DNA of 64,000 nucleotides from Actinopolyspora erythraea (lineage in GTDB: Bacteria; Actinomycetota; Actinomycetes; Mycobacteriales; Pseudonocardiaceae), in contig NZ_CP022752.1 in NCBI RefSeq assembly GCF_002263515.1, positions 1,798,001 to 1,862,000 of the forward strand, in the 5' to 3' direction. A program made the position numbers and the translations under genes. The notes below the pieces were generated by a model. That model was not told the DNA's origin, ran no database searches, and was given only the letters and a program-made list of their open reading frames with translations. Shown in pieces: positions 17,828-27,959 of this stretch (position 1 is the stretch's first letter; each line of letters begins with the position of its first letter).

Positions 17828-19402
17828 GTGCGGCGTGCCCTGGTGTTGCTGGTCGGTTTCACGGTTCTTCTCGCGGTTCCGGGCGCGGCGGCTCCCGCCG
17901 CTTCCACGCACTCGTCGTTGCGTGCCGATCTGGACCGGATCCTGTCCGATCCCCGGTTGGAAGGAGCCTCGGTCGGGGCCGTCGTCCGTGATCCGGCCAC
18001 CGAGCGGATCCTCTACCGCCGCTCGCCCCACCGCCGGTTGATCCCGGCCTCCAACGCCAAACTGTTCACCTCGGTGGCGGCGCTGGAGGCGCTCGGGCCC
18101 GACTTCCGGTTCCGAACCGGGGTGCTGGCCACCGGCAGGCAGCGGGGAGGGGTGCTGCTCGGCGACCTCTACCTGCGCGGTACCGGTGATCCCACGATGC
18201 TGGCCTCGGGCTACCGGAGGCTGGCCGACCGGATCGCCGACGCCGGGATCCGGGTCGTCCGGGGGAACGTACTGGCAGACGACTCCCACTTCGACGACCG
18301 CGGGCTGGCGAACGGCTGGATGGCGGTCGACGAGCCGTACTACTACGCCGCGCCGGTCTCGGCGCTGACCGTGGCGCCGAACACCGACTACGATTCCGGA
18401 TCGGTGGCGGTCCGCGTGCGACCGACCCGCCGGGGGCAGCCGGTGCGGGTGAGTCCCCAGCCCGAGACCGACGCGGTAGAGATCGTGAACCGTGCGCGTA
18501 CGCTCGCCCCTGATGCCACGGCCCGGCTCTCCGTCCGTCGTGCGCACGGTACGGGTCGGGTGATCGTCAGCGGGGGAGTGCCCGTGGGGTCCGGTACCCG
18601 GCGGGCACTCAGCAGCGTTCCCGATCCCACCGCCTACGCGCTCGACGTGTTCCGTCGTGCCCTGGCCGAGCGGGGGATCACCTTCGAAGGCGTGGGGGAG
18701 GCCGTGACTCCGGAACGTGCCCGGCTGCTGGCCGAGCACCGTTCGATGCCGTTGCGACGCCTGCTGGTGCCGTTCCTCAAGCTCAGCAACAACGGTCACG
18801 CCGAGGCGCTGGTCAAGGCCATGGGCAGGGTCGTGCGGGGGGAGGGGAGCTGGCAGGCCGGGCTGGGGGTGCTGCGGACCCGGATGGCCGCACTGGGGAT
18901 CGAGCCGGCGAACTACCGTCTGGTGGACGGTTCGGGGCTGTCCACGCTTGACTCGATGGCACCCGCGCAGCTGGCCGAACTGCTCGACGTGGTCCGCGAG
19001 CGTCCCTGGTTCGAGGACTGGAAGCGGGCGCTGCCGCTGGCCGGTGCTCCCGACCGGATGACCGGCGGCACCCTACGGGGCCGGATGCGCGACACCTCCG
19101 CCGAGGGGAACGTCTCGGCCAAGACCGGCTCGATGACCGGGGTCAGTGCGCTGTCCGGCTACGTTCGTACCAGTACCGGCCGGCAGCTGGTGTTCTCCGT
19201 GGTGTTCAACGGTTTCCTCTCGGCACCGCCCCGCGACGTCCAGGACGCCGTGGCGGTCCGGCTCGCTCGGCACGGTGCCGGCGCGGACGGCGCTGCCCCG
19301 AACTCCGACGGGCGGGACAGTTCCCCGACGGAGGTCGCCGACAACCCCTCGACGCCGCCCGACGAGGCGATGTTCGAGTGCTCCTGGAGCAAGAGCTGCT
19401 GA
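17828..19402 (+). CDS. dacB: D-alanyl-D-alanine carboxypeptidase/endopeptidase, PBP4 type (peptidase S13)
   Basis: Cell-wall enzyme that trims peptidoglycan stem peptides outside the membrane. 524 residues with an N-terminal signal peptide (MRRALVLLVGFTVLLAVPGA). The penicillin-binding motifs are all present: S75-N-A-K78, S320-N-N322 and K432-T-G. The region between SxxK and SxN holds the long insertion typical of class C PBP4. I chose the GTG at 17828 because GAGGAG then has a 5-nt spacing; the GTG at 17822 would abut it. Polar C-terminal tail of ~55 residues after the catalytic domain. Confidence 0.9.
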   Translation: MRRALVLLVGFTVLLAVPGAAAPAASTHSSLRADLDRILSDPRLEGASVGAVVRDPATERILYRRSPHRRLIPASNAKLFTSVAALEALGPDFRFRTGVLATGRQRGGVLLGDLYLRGTGDPTMLASGYRRLADRIADAGIRVVRGNVLADDSHFDDRGLANGWMAVDEPYYYAAPVSALTVAPNTDYDSGSVAVRVRPTRRGQPVRVSPQPETDAVEIVNRARTLAPDATARLSVRRAHGTGRVIVSGGVPVGSGTRRALSSVPDPTAYALDVFRRALAERGITFEGVGEAVTPERARLLAEHRSMPLRRLLVPFLKLSNNGHAEALVKAMGRVVRGEGSWQAGLGVLRTRMAALGIEPANYRLVDGSGLSTLDSMAPAQLAELLDVVRERPWFEDWKRALPLAGAPDRMTGGTLRGRMRDTSAEGNVSAKTGSMTGVSALSGYVRTSTGRQLVFSVVFNGFLSAPPRDVQDAVAVRLARHGAGADGAAPNSDGRDSSPTEVADNPSTPPDEAMFECSWSKSC

Positions 19403-19611
19403 AGGTACTATGCGGGTGGTTGTCGCGTTCCGGCGCCGCGGAACCCGAGGTGCGTTGTCCGGATTCCGCTTCGTGTGCGAGCTTGCCAACGTCCAGTCCC
19501 GTTCCGGCAGCGGCCGGGGTGATCCCGTTGGATTCCGGGGGGCGATTCCGGATTCATACCGTTGGTCTCACACGGTAGCGTGATCCTCGTTACCCGGCCC
19601 TAGGAGTGTGT

Positions 19612-20292
19612 GTGTCTGTCGTCAGTGAGATGCTGGCCACGATCGCGGGATTGCCTCGCCCGTTGTTGGTCGTGGTGGTCGGCGCGCTGGTGCTGGGGGA
19701 GTGCACGCTGGGGATCGGGTTCGTCGTTCCCGGTGAGAGCGGGTTGCTGATCGCTTCGGCTGCCGTGACCGACTTCGGGTTCTTCCTGACCCTGTCGGGG
19801 TCCGTGGCGCTGTTCGCCGCGCTCGGTGACAACATCGGCTTCCTGCTGGGACGCCGCTACGGCTGGCGACTGCGGGAGAGCGCCACCGTCCGCAAGCTGG
19901 GGCAGCGTCACTGGGACCGTGCTGGGACGCTGTTGCGCCGCTACGGGGTAGGCGCGGTGTTCGTGGCCCGGTTCCTGCCGGTGGTGCGCACGCTCACTCC
20001 GGCCGCGGCGGGGTCGTCCGGGTTGGGGTACGGACGGTTCCTGGCGGCATCGTTGTCGGGAGCGACGATGTGGTCCGCGCTGCACGTGGCCACCGGGTGG
20101 TTGGCGGGAGCATCGGCCAGGTACGTCGAACACATCCTCGGCGGAGCGGGTTGGGTGGTGCTGGGAGCCCTGGTCGCCGTCGGGGTGATCACCTGGCTGT
20201 GGCGGCGGCGCAGGGGGCGCACCGCCGAACCCGGTGAAGCTGAGGTCGCCGACGACATGCCCGGCCTCAACGAAGTCGACCGAGCGGCCTGA
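19612..20292 (+). CDS. DedA family membrane protein
   Basis: 226 residues with several hydrophobic segments and the family motifs VVPGESGLLIA, GDNIGFLLGRRYGWR and VARFLPVVRTLTPAAAG (~125-141, including the conserved F-x-R-x(2-3)-R region). DedA proteins take part in membrane lipid homeostasis; several are undecaprenyl-phosphate or phospholipid transporters. I chose the GTG at 19612, with TAGGAG 5 nt upstream. Preceded by a 209-nt gap and followed by a strong hairpin. Confidence 0.88.
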   Translation: MSVVSEMLATIAGLPRPLLVVVVGALVLGECTLGIGFVVPGESGLLIASAAVTDFGFFLTLSGSVALFAALGDNIGFLLGRRYGWRLRESATVRKLGQRHWDRAGTLLRRYGVGAVFVARFLPVVRTLTPAAAGSSGLGYGRFLAASLSGATMWSALHVATGWLAGASARYVEHILGGAGWVVLGALVAVGVITWLWRRRRGRTAEPGEAEVADDMPGLNEVDRAA

Positions 20293-20402
20293 GCCGGGCC
20301 GCGGGGTTCGCAGGTCGGTGACCACCCGACTCGGCGTCCCCCCCGGGGGAAGCGCTTCCCGGAACGTGGTCGCCCGACACCCGCCGGAGCCTTACCGGAG
20401 AG

Positions 20403-20440
20403 GCTTCGCCCCGGCGGGGGCATCCCCACCGGGGCGAAGC
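20403..20440. terminator. Bidirectional hairpin terminator between dedA and bioB
   Basis: Perfect 12-bp stem (20403-20414 with 20429-20440), with an inner GGGG/CCCC pairing around a short loop. It sits in the gap between the convergent dedA and bioB genes. No T-run, as usual for actinobacterial hairpins. Confidence 0.75.
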
Positions 20441-20452
20441 GGTGTGCTTCGG

Positions 20453-21514
20453 TCAGACGTTGGCGGCGACGTCGGTGCCGACACCGCGCCTGCGGATGTT
20501 GACCAGGTCGTGACGTTCCTCCGGCAGGGTGCGCTCCTCGGAGCCCTCCACCACGAAACCCGCGTCGGCGATCAGCTGGCGGTCCTGCTCGCCGGTTTTG
20601 CCCTCGCTGGTCAGGTAGTCCCCGAGAAAGATCGAGTTCGCCACGTGCAACGCCAGGGCCTCCACGTTGCGCAGGTGGACCTCCCTGCCGCCCGCGATCC
20701 GTACCTCCACGTCGGGGAAGAACAACCGGTAGAGCGCGAGGATCCGCAGGCACCGCTGCGGGGTGAGCCGCCACTCACCGGCCATCGGAGTGCCCTCCAT
20801 CGGGATCAGGAAGTTGATCGGGACGGAGTCCGGGTCGAGCTCCAGCAGCTCGAAGGCAAGGCTCACCACGTCCTCGTCCGACTCGCCCATGCCGAAGATC
20901 GCGCCGGAACAGGGGGATAGCCCGGCCGTGGTGGCGCTGCGCACCGTTTCGGCCCGGTCGGCGAAGGTGTGGGTGGAGCAGATCTCGGCGTAACGCCGTT
21001 CGTTGGTGTTCAGGTTGTGGCTGTAGGCGTCGGCCCCGGCCTCACGCAACTGCTCGGCCTGCCCGTCCGACAACAACCCGAGGCAGGCGCACACCTCCAC
21101 GTCGGGCTGCTTCCGCCGGATCGCCTCGATCGTCTCGGAGATGCGGTCGATGTCTCGCTGCCCGGGGCCGCGCCCACTGGCGACCAGGCAGATCCGCTTC
21201 GCCCCGGCGGTGGCGGCCTCGTCGGCCGCACCGGCCGCCTCCTCGGCCTTAACCCAGGAGTACTTGAGAATCTCCGAGTCCGCTCCGAGCCGTTGTGCGC
21301 AGTAGGTGCAGTCCTCCGGGCACAGCCCGCTCTTCATGTTGACGATGGTGTTGAGCTTGACCCGGTTGCCGAAGAAGTGCCGACGTACCCGGCCCGCCGC
21401 AGCGACCACGTCCAGGACGTCGAACTCCTCGGACAGCACTCGCGTGGCCTCGGTACGGCTCGGTGCCTCGCGACGCAGCGCTTTCGCGACCAGGTCTTCC
21501 AGTGTGCTCGTCAT
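20453..21514 (-). CDS. bioB: Biotin synthase
   Basis: Radical SAM enzyme inserting sulfur into dethiobiotin. 353 residues. The [4Fe-4S] cysteines are C65, C69 and C72 in CPEDCTYC; the rest matches BioB throughout ([42 protein letters not shown] region that ligates the second cluster). I chose the ATG at 21514 ([13 protein letters not shown]); a weak GAGG lies just upstream. It is on the same strand as glyA and gcvT but is separated from glyA by a strong hairpin and 206 nt, so it likely has its own promoter. No bioA, bioD or bioF is in the window. Confidence 0.95.
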   Translation of the reverse strand: MTSTLEDLVAKALRREAPSRTEATRVLSEEFDVLDVVAAAGRVRRHFFGNRVKLNTIVNMKSGLCPEDCTYCAQRLGADSEILKYSWVKAEEAAGAADEAATAGAKRICLVASGRGPGQRDIDRISETIEAIRRKQPDVEVCACLGLLSDGQAEQLREAGADAYSHNLNTNERRYAEICSTHTFADRAETVRSATTAGLSPCSGAIFGMGESDEDVVSLAFELLELDPDSVPINFLIPMEGTPMAGEWRLTPQRCLRILALYRLFFPDVEVRIAGGREVHLRNVEALALHVANSIFLGDYLTSEGKTGEQDRQLIADAGFVVEGSEERTLPEERHDLVNIRRRGVGTDVAANV

Positions 21515-21610
21515 GCCCTCGACACTCGTCGAGCCCCCGAGCCGCGACAAGATCGCGGAACCTACAACATTCCCACCCGTGAGTTGTTCGGAGCCGTTCG
21601 GGCCCCGTGG

Positions 21611-21655
21611 CGGCAGTGCCGCGCCCCGGGGGATTTCCGGGGCGCGGCACTGCCG
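21611..21655 (-). terminator. Very strong hairpin behind glyA
   Basis: Perfect 19-bp stem (21611-21629 pairing with 21637-21655) with a 7-nt loop, 65 nt downstream of the glyA stop and upstream of bioB. Most likely the end of the gcvT-glyA transcript. There is no T-run. Confidence 0.8.
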
Positions 21656-21720
21656 TGGACCGTGGTCGCGGGCGTGATCCGTCCCGCCCGGAGGGCGGGC
21701 TCACGGAGCGGCCCGACGCT

Positions 21721-23001
<1,281 letters not shown>

Positions 23002-23052
23002 GATCGTTTACCTCCGTGTTCTGATTCTCGGTGGAGCGGGGCGGGCGCTGTC

Positions 23053-24156
23053 TCAGCGGTTCCGGCTGTAGAAGGGCGGTTCCACGACCTCCACGGCGAC
23101 TGCCTTGCCGCGAATGTCCACTTGTAACTCGGTCCCCGTCTTCGCGCTGGCCTGGTCCACGTAGGCCAGCGCGATCGGGTGACCGAGCGTGGGCGACGGC
23201 GCACCGCTGGTCACGACGCCGACATCGACGCCGTCACCGTTCAGCACCCGGTAACCGTGGCGTGGGGCGCGGCGGCCCGTTCCGCGCAGCCCCACCAGTG
23301 TGCGCTCCGGCGTCCGCTCCGCTGCGTCTGCGAGCGCGGCGCGTCCCACGAAATCTCCCGCCTTGTCCAGTCGGACCACCCGGCCCAGATTGGCCTCGAA
23401 CGGGGTCACCTCGGTGGAGAGCTCGTGACCGTGCAACGGCATACCGGCCTCCAACCGTAGTGTGTCCCGGCATGCCAGGCCGGCGGGCCGCAGCCCGTAC
23501 GAGGCGCCCCCCTCGCTGAGCGCCTGCCAAACCGTAGCGGCGTCGTTGACGGATGTGAACAGCTCGAAACCGTCTTCGCCGGTATAGCCGGTGCGGGCGA
23601 GTAGAACATCACAGTTGGCTACCCGCCCGGGGTATCCCGCGAAGTAGCGGACCTGCGTCAGGTCGATGTCGGTCAGCGGAGCCAGGACGTCCTTGGCGAC
23701 CGGCCCCTGGATCGCGACCAGCGCGTACTCCTCGGACTGGTCGGTGTGCTCGACGTCGAAACCGCTCACCCGCTCGGCCAGCTCCGACGAGACGACGGCG
23801 GCGTTGGCGGCGTTGGCGACCACGAGGAACTCCTGCTCCCCGGTGCGGTAGACGATCAGGTCGTCCAGCACGCCGCCCGCCTCGTCGCAGATCATCGTGT
23901 ACCGCGCGCGTCCCACTCTGATCGCGGAGGCGTTGGCCACCAGGGCGTGGTCCATCGCTTCGGCCGCCTGGGGGCCGCTGACGCGAAGCTCACCCATGTG
24001 AGTGAGGTCGAACAGGCCCGCCGTGTTGCGCACCGCGTTGTGCTCGTTGGTGTCACCGGAGTAGCGCAGTGGCATCTCCCAGCCCGCGAACTCGGTGAAA
24101 GTGGCGCCCAGCTGCTGGTGGATCTCGTGCAGCGGGGTCTTGCGGGGCGGTGTCAT
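23053..24156 (-). CDS. gcvT: Glycine cleavage system aminomethyltransferase (T protein)
   Basis: Transfers the methylene group from the H-protein-bound aminomethyl arm to tetrahydrofolate and releases ammonia. 367 residues, normal length. Landmarks are GATFTEFAGWEMPLRYSG, GLFDLTHMGELRVSG (with the catalytic Asp region) and the folate-binding YTGEDGFELF. ATG at 24156 with AGGAG 9 nt upstream. It is the first gene behind the tandem glycine riboswitch. gcvP and gcvH are not in the window. Confidence 0.96.
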   Translation of the reverse strand: MTPPRKTPLHEIHQQLGATFTEFAGWEMPLRYSGDTNEHNAVRNTAGLFDLTHMGELRVSGPQAAEAMDHALVANASAIRVGRARYTMICDEAGGVLDDLIVYRTGEQEFLVVANAANAAVVSSELAERVSGFDVEHTDQSEEYALVAIQGPVAKDVLAPLTDIDLTQVRYFAGYPGRVANCDVLLARTGYTGEDGFELFTSVNDAATVWQALSEGGASYGLRPAGLACRDTLRLEAGMPLHGHELSTEVTPFEANLGRVVRLDKAGDFVGRAALADAAERTPERTLVGLRGTGRRAPRHGYRVLNGDGVDVGVVTSGAPSPTLGHPIALAYVDQASAKTGTELQVDIRGKAVAVEVVEPPFYSRNR

Positions 24157-24189
24157 GATGTGGAACTCCTAGTGGTCGGCGCCGTTACG

Positions 24190-24420
24190 GCGTCTCCCCG
24201 GAGTCATTGGCCTGAGAGTTTCACCGCGCGCTGCGGCTTGCACCGTGGGCGAGGGGAACCTACCCCCTGCTTTCCTCCTGAATCGCCTGGTGCCATGCGG
24301 TGATCGGGCCTGAGAGTTTGTGGGGAGTGTTGCTCCTTCGGCGCTCCGCGCGCACGTTGGGGCCATTGCCGTGGCCGGGCAGCGTTGCCGCGAGCCGAGT
24401 GCGGAGTCTCTCCCGCATGA
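24190..24420 (-). ncRNA. Tandem glycine riboswitch of gcvT-glyA
   Basis: Two adjacent aptamers, read on the minus strand. Aptamer 1 (about 24416-24306) has GGGAGAG, CGCCGAAGGAGCAA and CTCTCAGGC in order. Aptamer 2 (about 24290-24192) has GGAAAGCAGGGGG, CACGGTGCAAGCC, AAACTCTCAGGCC and GACTCCGGGGAGACG, the form usual for the second actinobacterial aptamer. Established role: glycine binding turns on gcv genes. The expression platform between 24190 and the ATG at 24156 includes a small GCCGTAACGGC hairpin. Confidence 0.93.
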
Positions 24421-24440
24421 CGTCATAGGCGCAGTGTTCG

Positions 24441-24446
24441 ATTGTA
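24441..24446 (-). promoter_or_regulatory. Candidate -10 box of the gcvT transcript
   Basis: TACAAT on the minus strand, about 25 nt before the first riboswitch base. The region upstream holds a CTACGTAG palindrome (near 24457-24464). No good -35 hexamer is seen. The rest of the gap up to 24630 shows nothing else I recognise. Confidence 0.4.
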
Positions 24447-24630
24447 GAGTGAACGCTACGTAGCCCCGGCGGTCGAGTCAACAACACGTGAAGGTGATCC
24501 TGTCCGTAATCCGCCCGCGCGCGTCACGCGCGCGGAGAGCGAAGCGCGGCGTTCCCGCGACCGCGGTTTCGTGGGGAATCCTCGCCGGTGCCGCCGTGGC
24601 CCGGCCGTCGCGGGCGGCGCCCGATACCGG

Positions 24631-25314
24631 TCACTCAGCGCTGCTGGTCTCGGTGTAGCGTCTGCGCAGTCCCTCGATGAAGGCCTGCAGGGCCAGCTCG
24701 AAGCTGGCGTGGTCGATCTCCGCCGCGTGACTTCGAAGCAGGTGTGCCCTGTTCAGGTTCGGGAATCTCTCGTCGTAGATCTCCGCGTCGTCGACGAATC
24801 CGCTCGCGAAGGATCCCATCGCGCTGCCGACCACGAGGTACTTCACGGAGGCCCCGATCATGGTCGCGTAGCGCTGCGACCAGCCCGCCTCGACCAGCCC
24901 GCCGTGGACGGCGTCGGCCCGCCGCAGCGCGGCCTCCCTGCGGGCGGGGCCGGAGGCGATGAACGGAACCAGGTTGGGGTGTTCGGCCAGTGCGCGGTGG
25001 TAGGAGCGCGCCCAGACGGTCACCCCCGTGACCCAGTCGGTCCCGAAACCGGAGACGTCGACCTGGTCCATCATCGAGTTGGCGAGGTCGTGCAGCAGCT
25101 CGTCCTTGTTGGGGACGTAGTTGTACAGCGAGGCCGCCCGCACACCAAGCCGCTCCGCCAGGCGTCGCATGGAAAGGGCTTCCAGCCCGGCGGTATCGAT
25201 GATCTCCAGGGCGCACTCCCGGATGCGCTCCATCGACAGCAGGGGCTGGCTCGGTCGGGGCAAGAACTGACCTCCGCGGGCTGGTCGACGGGACGAATCC
25301 GGTTCGGCGGTCAC
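24631..25314 (-). CDS. TetR family transcriptional regulator
   Basis: 227 residues: an N-terminal helix-turn-helix after a polar lead (ALEIIDTAGLEALSMRRLAERLGVRAASLYNYVPNKDELL, read at ~34-73) and a helical ligand-binding domain with the TetR_C pattern. I chose the GTG at 25314; a TTG at 25326 is also in frame. It is divergent from the acyl-CoA ligase gene, and a perfect palindrome lies in the 125-nt gap. Likely a repressor of the adjacent fatty-acid-type cluster, with an acyl-CoA or related ligand (inference). Confidence 0.88.
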   Translation of the reverse strand: MTAEPDSSRRPARGGQFLPRPSQPLLSMERIRECALEIIDTAGLEALSMRRLAERLGVRAASLYNYVPNKDELLHDLANSMMDQVDVSGFGTDWVTGVTVWARSYHRALAEHPNLVPFIASGPARREAALRRADAVHGGLVEAGWSQRYATMIGASVKYLVVGSAMGSFASGFVDDAEIYDERFPNLNRAHLLRSHAAEIDHASFELALQAFIEGLRRRYTETSSAE

Positions 25315-25355
25315 GAGTCTTGTCAAACGTCGCCGCCGACTTTAGGGTCTCACAA

Positions 25356-25372
25356 AACTAACGTCGTTAGTT
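25356..25372. promoter_or_regulatory. TetR operator palindrome
   Basis: AACTAACG-T-CGTTAGTT: perfect 8-bp arms around a single central base, between the divergent tetR and acyl-CoA ligase genes. Size and symmetry are those of a TetR-family operator. It lies 42 nt upstream of the tetR start and 68 nt upstream of the ligase start, so one dimer could block both. Confidence 0.8.
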
Positions 25373-25439
25373 AAGCTGTCGGCCGCAGCGGTGCGCGCCG
25401 CACGCGGTAGCGGCTCCTGACGTACGAAGGAGGTCGCTG

Positions 25440-27074
25440 ATGACCACGAATCATCCGGGCACGGGGCCAGGGGAGACGATCGGGGACGCGAGTTCGTCCG
25501 CTTCGCTCTCGCTGGCCTCGGTGCTCGCGGAACCGGCCCGCCGCACCCCGGAGGCCCCCGCCGTCCTGGAGGGGCGGGAACGCGTCAGCTACGGCGAGCT
25601 GTGGGAACAGGTGCGCGGGCACGCCGCCGCGCTGCGGGAACTCGGCGTCGCCACCGGCGACAGGGTCGCCCTGGTGGCCCCGAACGTCGCGGACTTCGTC
25701 CGTGCCTACTACGCGGTGCAGACGCTGGGGGCGGTCGTGGTGCCGGTTCCGGTGCTGCTCGTGCCGGAGGAGGCCGCTCACCTGGTCTCCGACTCGGGAG
25801 CGAAGGTGATCCTGGGACACACCAGTCAGCTGGAGCTGGCCAGGGGGTGTGCCGAGCGGACCGGTGCGAGCCTGGTGACCCTGGGACAGCGGGGTCCCGA
25901 GCGGTCCGACGACGATCCCCCCTCGCTGACCGAGCTGGCGGACGACGTCGAGCCGGTGTCCCACTTCGTGACCCGGGGGCCGCAGGACCCCGCGGTGATC
26001 TTCTACACCAGCGGAACCACGGGCAAGCCCAAGGGCGCGATCCTCACCCACCTCAACATGGTCATGAACGCCACGGTCAACGCGTTCGACGCCAACGACA
26101 CCAGTTCGAGCGACTGGGTGCTGGGGTGCCTGCCGCTGTTCCACGTGTTCGGCCAGACGGTGTCGATGAACACCACGTTCCGGGCCGGTGCCACCCTTGT
26201 GCTGCAACCCCGTTTCGATCCGCTCCAGGCGCTGGAACTGATCCGCGAGCACGAGATCACCCACTTCAACGGGGTGCCCACGATGTACACCCGGATGCTC
26301 GAGGTTGCTCCGCCGGAGCTGCGGCTGCCCAGTCTGCGGCTGTGCATCTCGGGGGGAGCGGCGTTGCCGGTCTCGGTGCTGGAGCGCTTCAACGAGCGGT
26401 TCGAGACCCAGGTCCTGGAGGGCTACGGTCTCTCCGAGACCTCGCCGACGGCCACGGTCAACCAGCCCTCCATCGGCACGCGCGCGGGCACCGTCGGTCA
26501 TCCGCTGTGGGGAATCGACGTCGAGATCGCCGATCCGGACTCCGAGCGGATCGAGTTGTTGCCGCGCGGCAGCCGCGGTGAGGTGGTCGTGCGGGGCCAC
26601 AACGTGTTCGCCGGTTACCTGGGGAACCCCGAGGCCACCCGTGCCGCGCTCGTCGACGGTTGGTTCCGCACCGGGGACATCGGAGTCCGGGACGAGGACG
26701 GTTTCCTGTCCATCGTCGACCGCAAGAAGGAGCTGATCATTCGCAACGGGTACAACGTCTACCCGCGCGAGGTCGAGGAGCTCCTGCTGGAACACCCCGA
26801 GCTGGCGCAGGTGGCGGTCGTGGGACTGCCCGACTCCACCCGTGGCGAGGAGATATGCGCGGTGGCGGTGCATGCCACACTGTCGGCAGGGGATACCGAC
26901 CAGTCGGTTAGCGACCGGGTGGTGGAGTGGGCCGCGAACCGGTTGGCTGCCCACAAGTATCCGAGGCGAGTGGTCTTCACCGACGAACTCCCCCTCGGGC
27001 CCAGCCACAAGGTGCTCAAGCGGGAGTTGCGCGAGCGGATCATTCGCGACGAACAACAGGCGAGTCAGAACTGA
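25440..27074 (+). CDS. Long-chain acyl-CoA ligase (AMP-forming, ANL superfamily)
   Basis: Activates a carboxylic acid to its CoA thioester through an acyl-adenylate. 544 residues. The ANL motifs are clear: YTSGTTGKPKGA near residue 185, GYGLSETSP, GWFRTGDIG, VDRKKELIIRNGYNVYPREVE and a C-terminal GPSHKVLKREL. The last normally reads GxTGKILKREL; here Gly before the catalytic Lys is His. ATG at 25440 with GGAGG 6 nt upstream. First gene of a ligase-reductase-dehydrogenase cluster that looks catabolic; chain length cannot be told. Confidence 0.92.
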   Translation: MTTNHPGTGPGETIGDASSSASLSLASVLAEPARRTPEAPAVLEGRERVSYGELWEQVRGHAAALRELGVATGDRVALVAPNVADFVRAYYAVQTLGAVVVPVPVLLVPEEAAHLVSDSGAKVILGHTSQLELARGCAERTGASLVTLGQRGPERSDDDPPSLTELADDVEPVSHFVTRGPQDPAVIFYTSGTTGKPKGAILTHLNMVMNATVNAFDANDTSSSDWVLGCLPLFHVFGQTVSMNTTFRAGATLVLQPRFDPLQALELIREHEITHFNGVPTMYTRMLEVAPPELRLPSLRLCISGGAALPVSVLERFNERFETQVLEGYGLSETSPTATVNQPSIGTRAGTVGHPLWGIDVEIADPDSERIELLPRGSRGEVVVRGHNVFAGYLGNPEATRAALVDGWFRTGDIGVRDEDGFLSIVDRKKELIIRNGYNVYPREVEELLLEHPELAQVAVVGLPDSTRGEEICAVAVHATLSAGDTDQSVSDRVVEWAANRLAAHKYPRRVVFTDELPLGPSHKVLKRELRERIIRDEQQASQN

Positions 27075-27085
27075 AGGAGCAGAAC

Positions 27086-27853
27086 GTGGCGCAAGAACTG
27101 CAGGACCGGGTGGCCGTTGTGACCGGCGCGGGAAGGGGAATCGGCGCCGCCATCGCCGAGGGGCTGGCCTCCTCCGGGGCCGCGGTGGCCGTGGTGGACC
27201 TCGACGAGTCCACCTGCGCCGAGACCGTGCGTCGCATCACCGACGCGGGGGGATCGGCTCTGGCCGTGGCCGCCGACGTCACCGAATCGGACTCCGTGGA
27301 CCGTGCTTTCACCCGGGTCTCAGAGGAGCTGGGAACGGTCGGTGTCCTGGTCAACAACGCCGGGGTCACCAAGGACAACATGCTGTTCAAGATGTCCGAG
27401 CAGGACTGGGACACCGTCATGGGGGTTCACCTGCGCGGTGCCTTCCTGTGCAGCAAGGCCGCTCAGCGGCAGATGGTCCCCCAGCGGTGGGGAAAGATCG
27501 TCAACCTTTCCAGCGTCTCCGCGCTCGGCAACCGCGGCCAGGCGAACTACTCCACCGCGAAAGCCGGTGTCCAGGGCTTCACCAAGACCCTGGCGATCGA
27601 ACTGGGACCGTTCGGCATCAACGTCAACGCGATCGCTCCCGGATTCATCGTCTCCGATATGACCGCCACCACGGCCGAGCGGCTCGGGATGACCTTCGAG
27701 GAGCTGCAGCAGGGGGCCGCCGCCGAGACACCGGTGCGCCGCGTCGGTCAACCGAGCGACATCGCCAACGCCGTCAGCTTCCTGACCAGTGAGCGGTCCT
27801 CGTTCGTGACCGGTCAGACGCTGTACGTCGACGGTGGTCGCAAACTCGGCTGA
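27086..27853 (+). CDS. Short-chain dehydrogenase/reductase, 3-oxoacyl reductase (FabG-like)
   Basis: 255 residues, a Rossmann fold with cofactor motif TGAGRGIG (13-20), NNAG, and the catalytic Y155 and K159 in NYSTAKAG. Closest family is 3-oxoacyl-(ACP/CoA) reductase. GTG at 27086, with AAGGAG 6 nt upstream, 11 nt after the ligase stop; clearly co-transcribed. In this context it may act on a 3-hydroxyacyl- or 3-oxoacyl-CoA made in the same pathway rather than in fatty acid synthesis. Confidence 0.9.
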   Translation: MAQELQDRVAVVTGAGRGIGAAIAEGLASSGAAVAVVDLDESTCAETVRRITDAGGSALAVAADVTESDSVDRAFTRVSEELGTVGVLVNNAGVTKDNMLFKMSEQDWDTVMGVHLRGAFLCSKAAQRQMVPQRWGKIVNLSSVSALGNRGQANYSTAKAGVQGFTKTLAIELGPFGINVNAIAPGFIVSDMTATTAERLGMTFEELQQGAAAETPVRRVGQPSDIANAVSFLTSERSSFVTGQTLYVDGGRKLG

Positions 27854-27959
27854 CCACCGGTTTCCCGCGTGGGCGCAGCGGCCCGGCCGGTGCGCCCACC
27901 TCTCTCACCCCGGCGATTTCCCGCGAAATCGTCGTTCCCGCCACCGAGGAAGGCTTGTC

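Noticed and set aside
16982-18799. 605-codon open frame on the minus strand opposite LysE and dacB
   Set aside because: It is antisense to two well-recognised genes, its product is low-complexity His/Gln/Arg/Pro/Gly, and it follows the codon-position GC pattern of the true genes. The same applies to other long antisense frames (e.g. 15270-16412, 25371-27056, 27774-29378).
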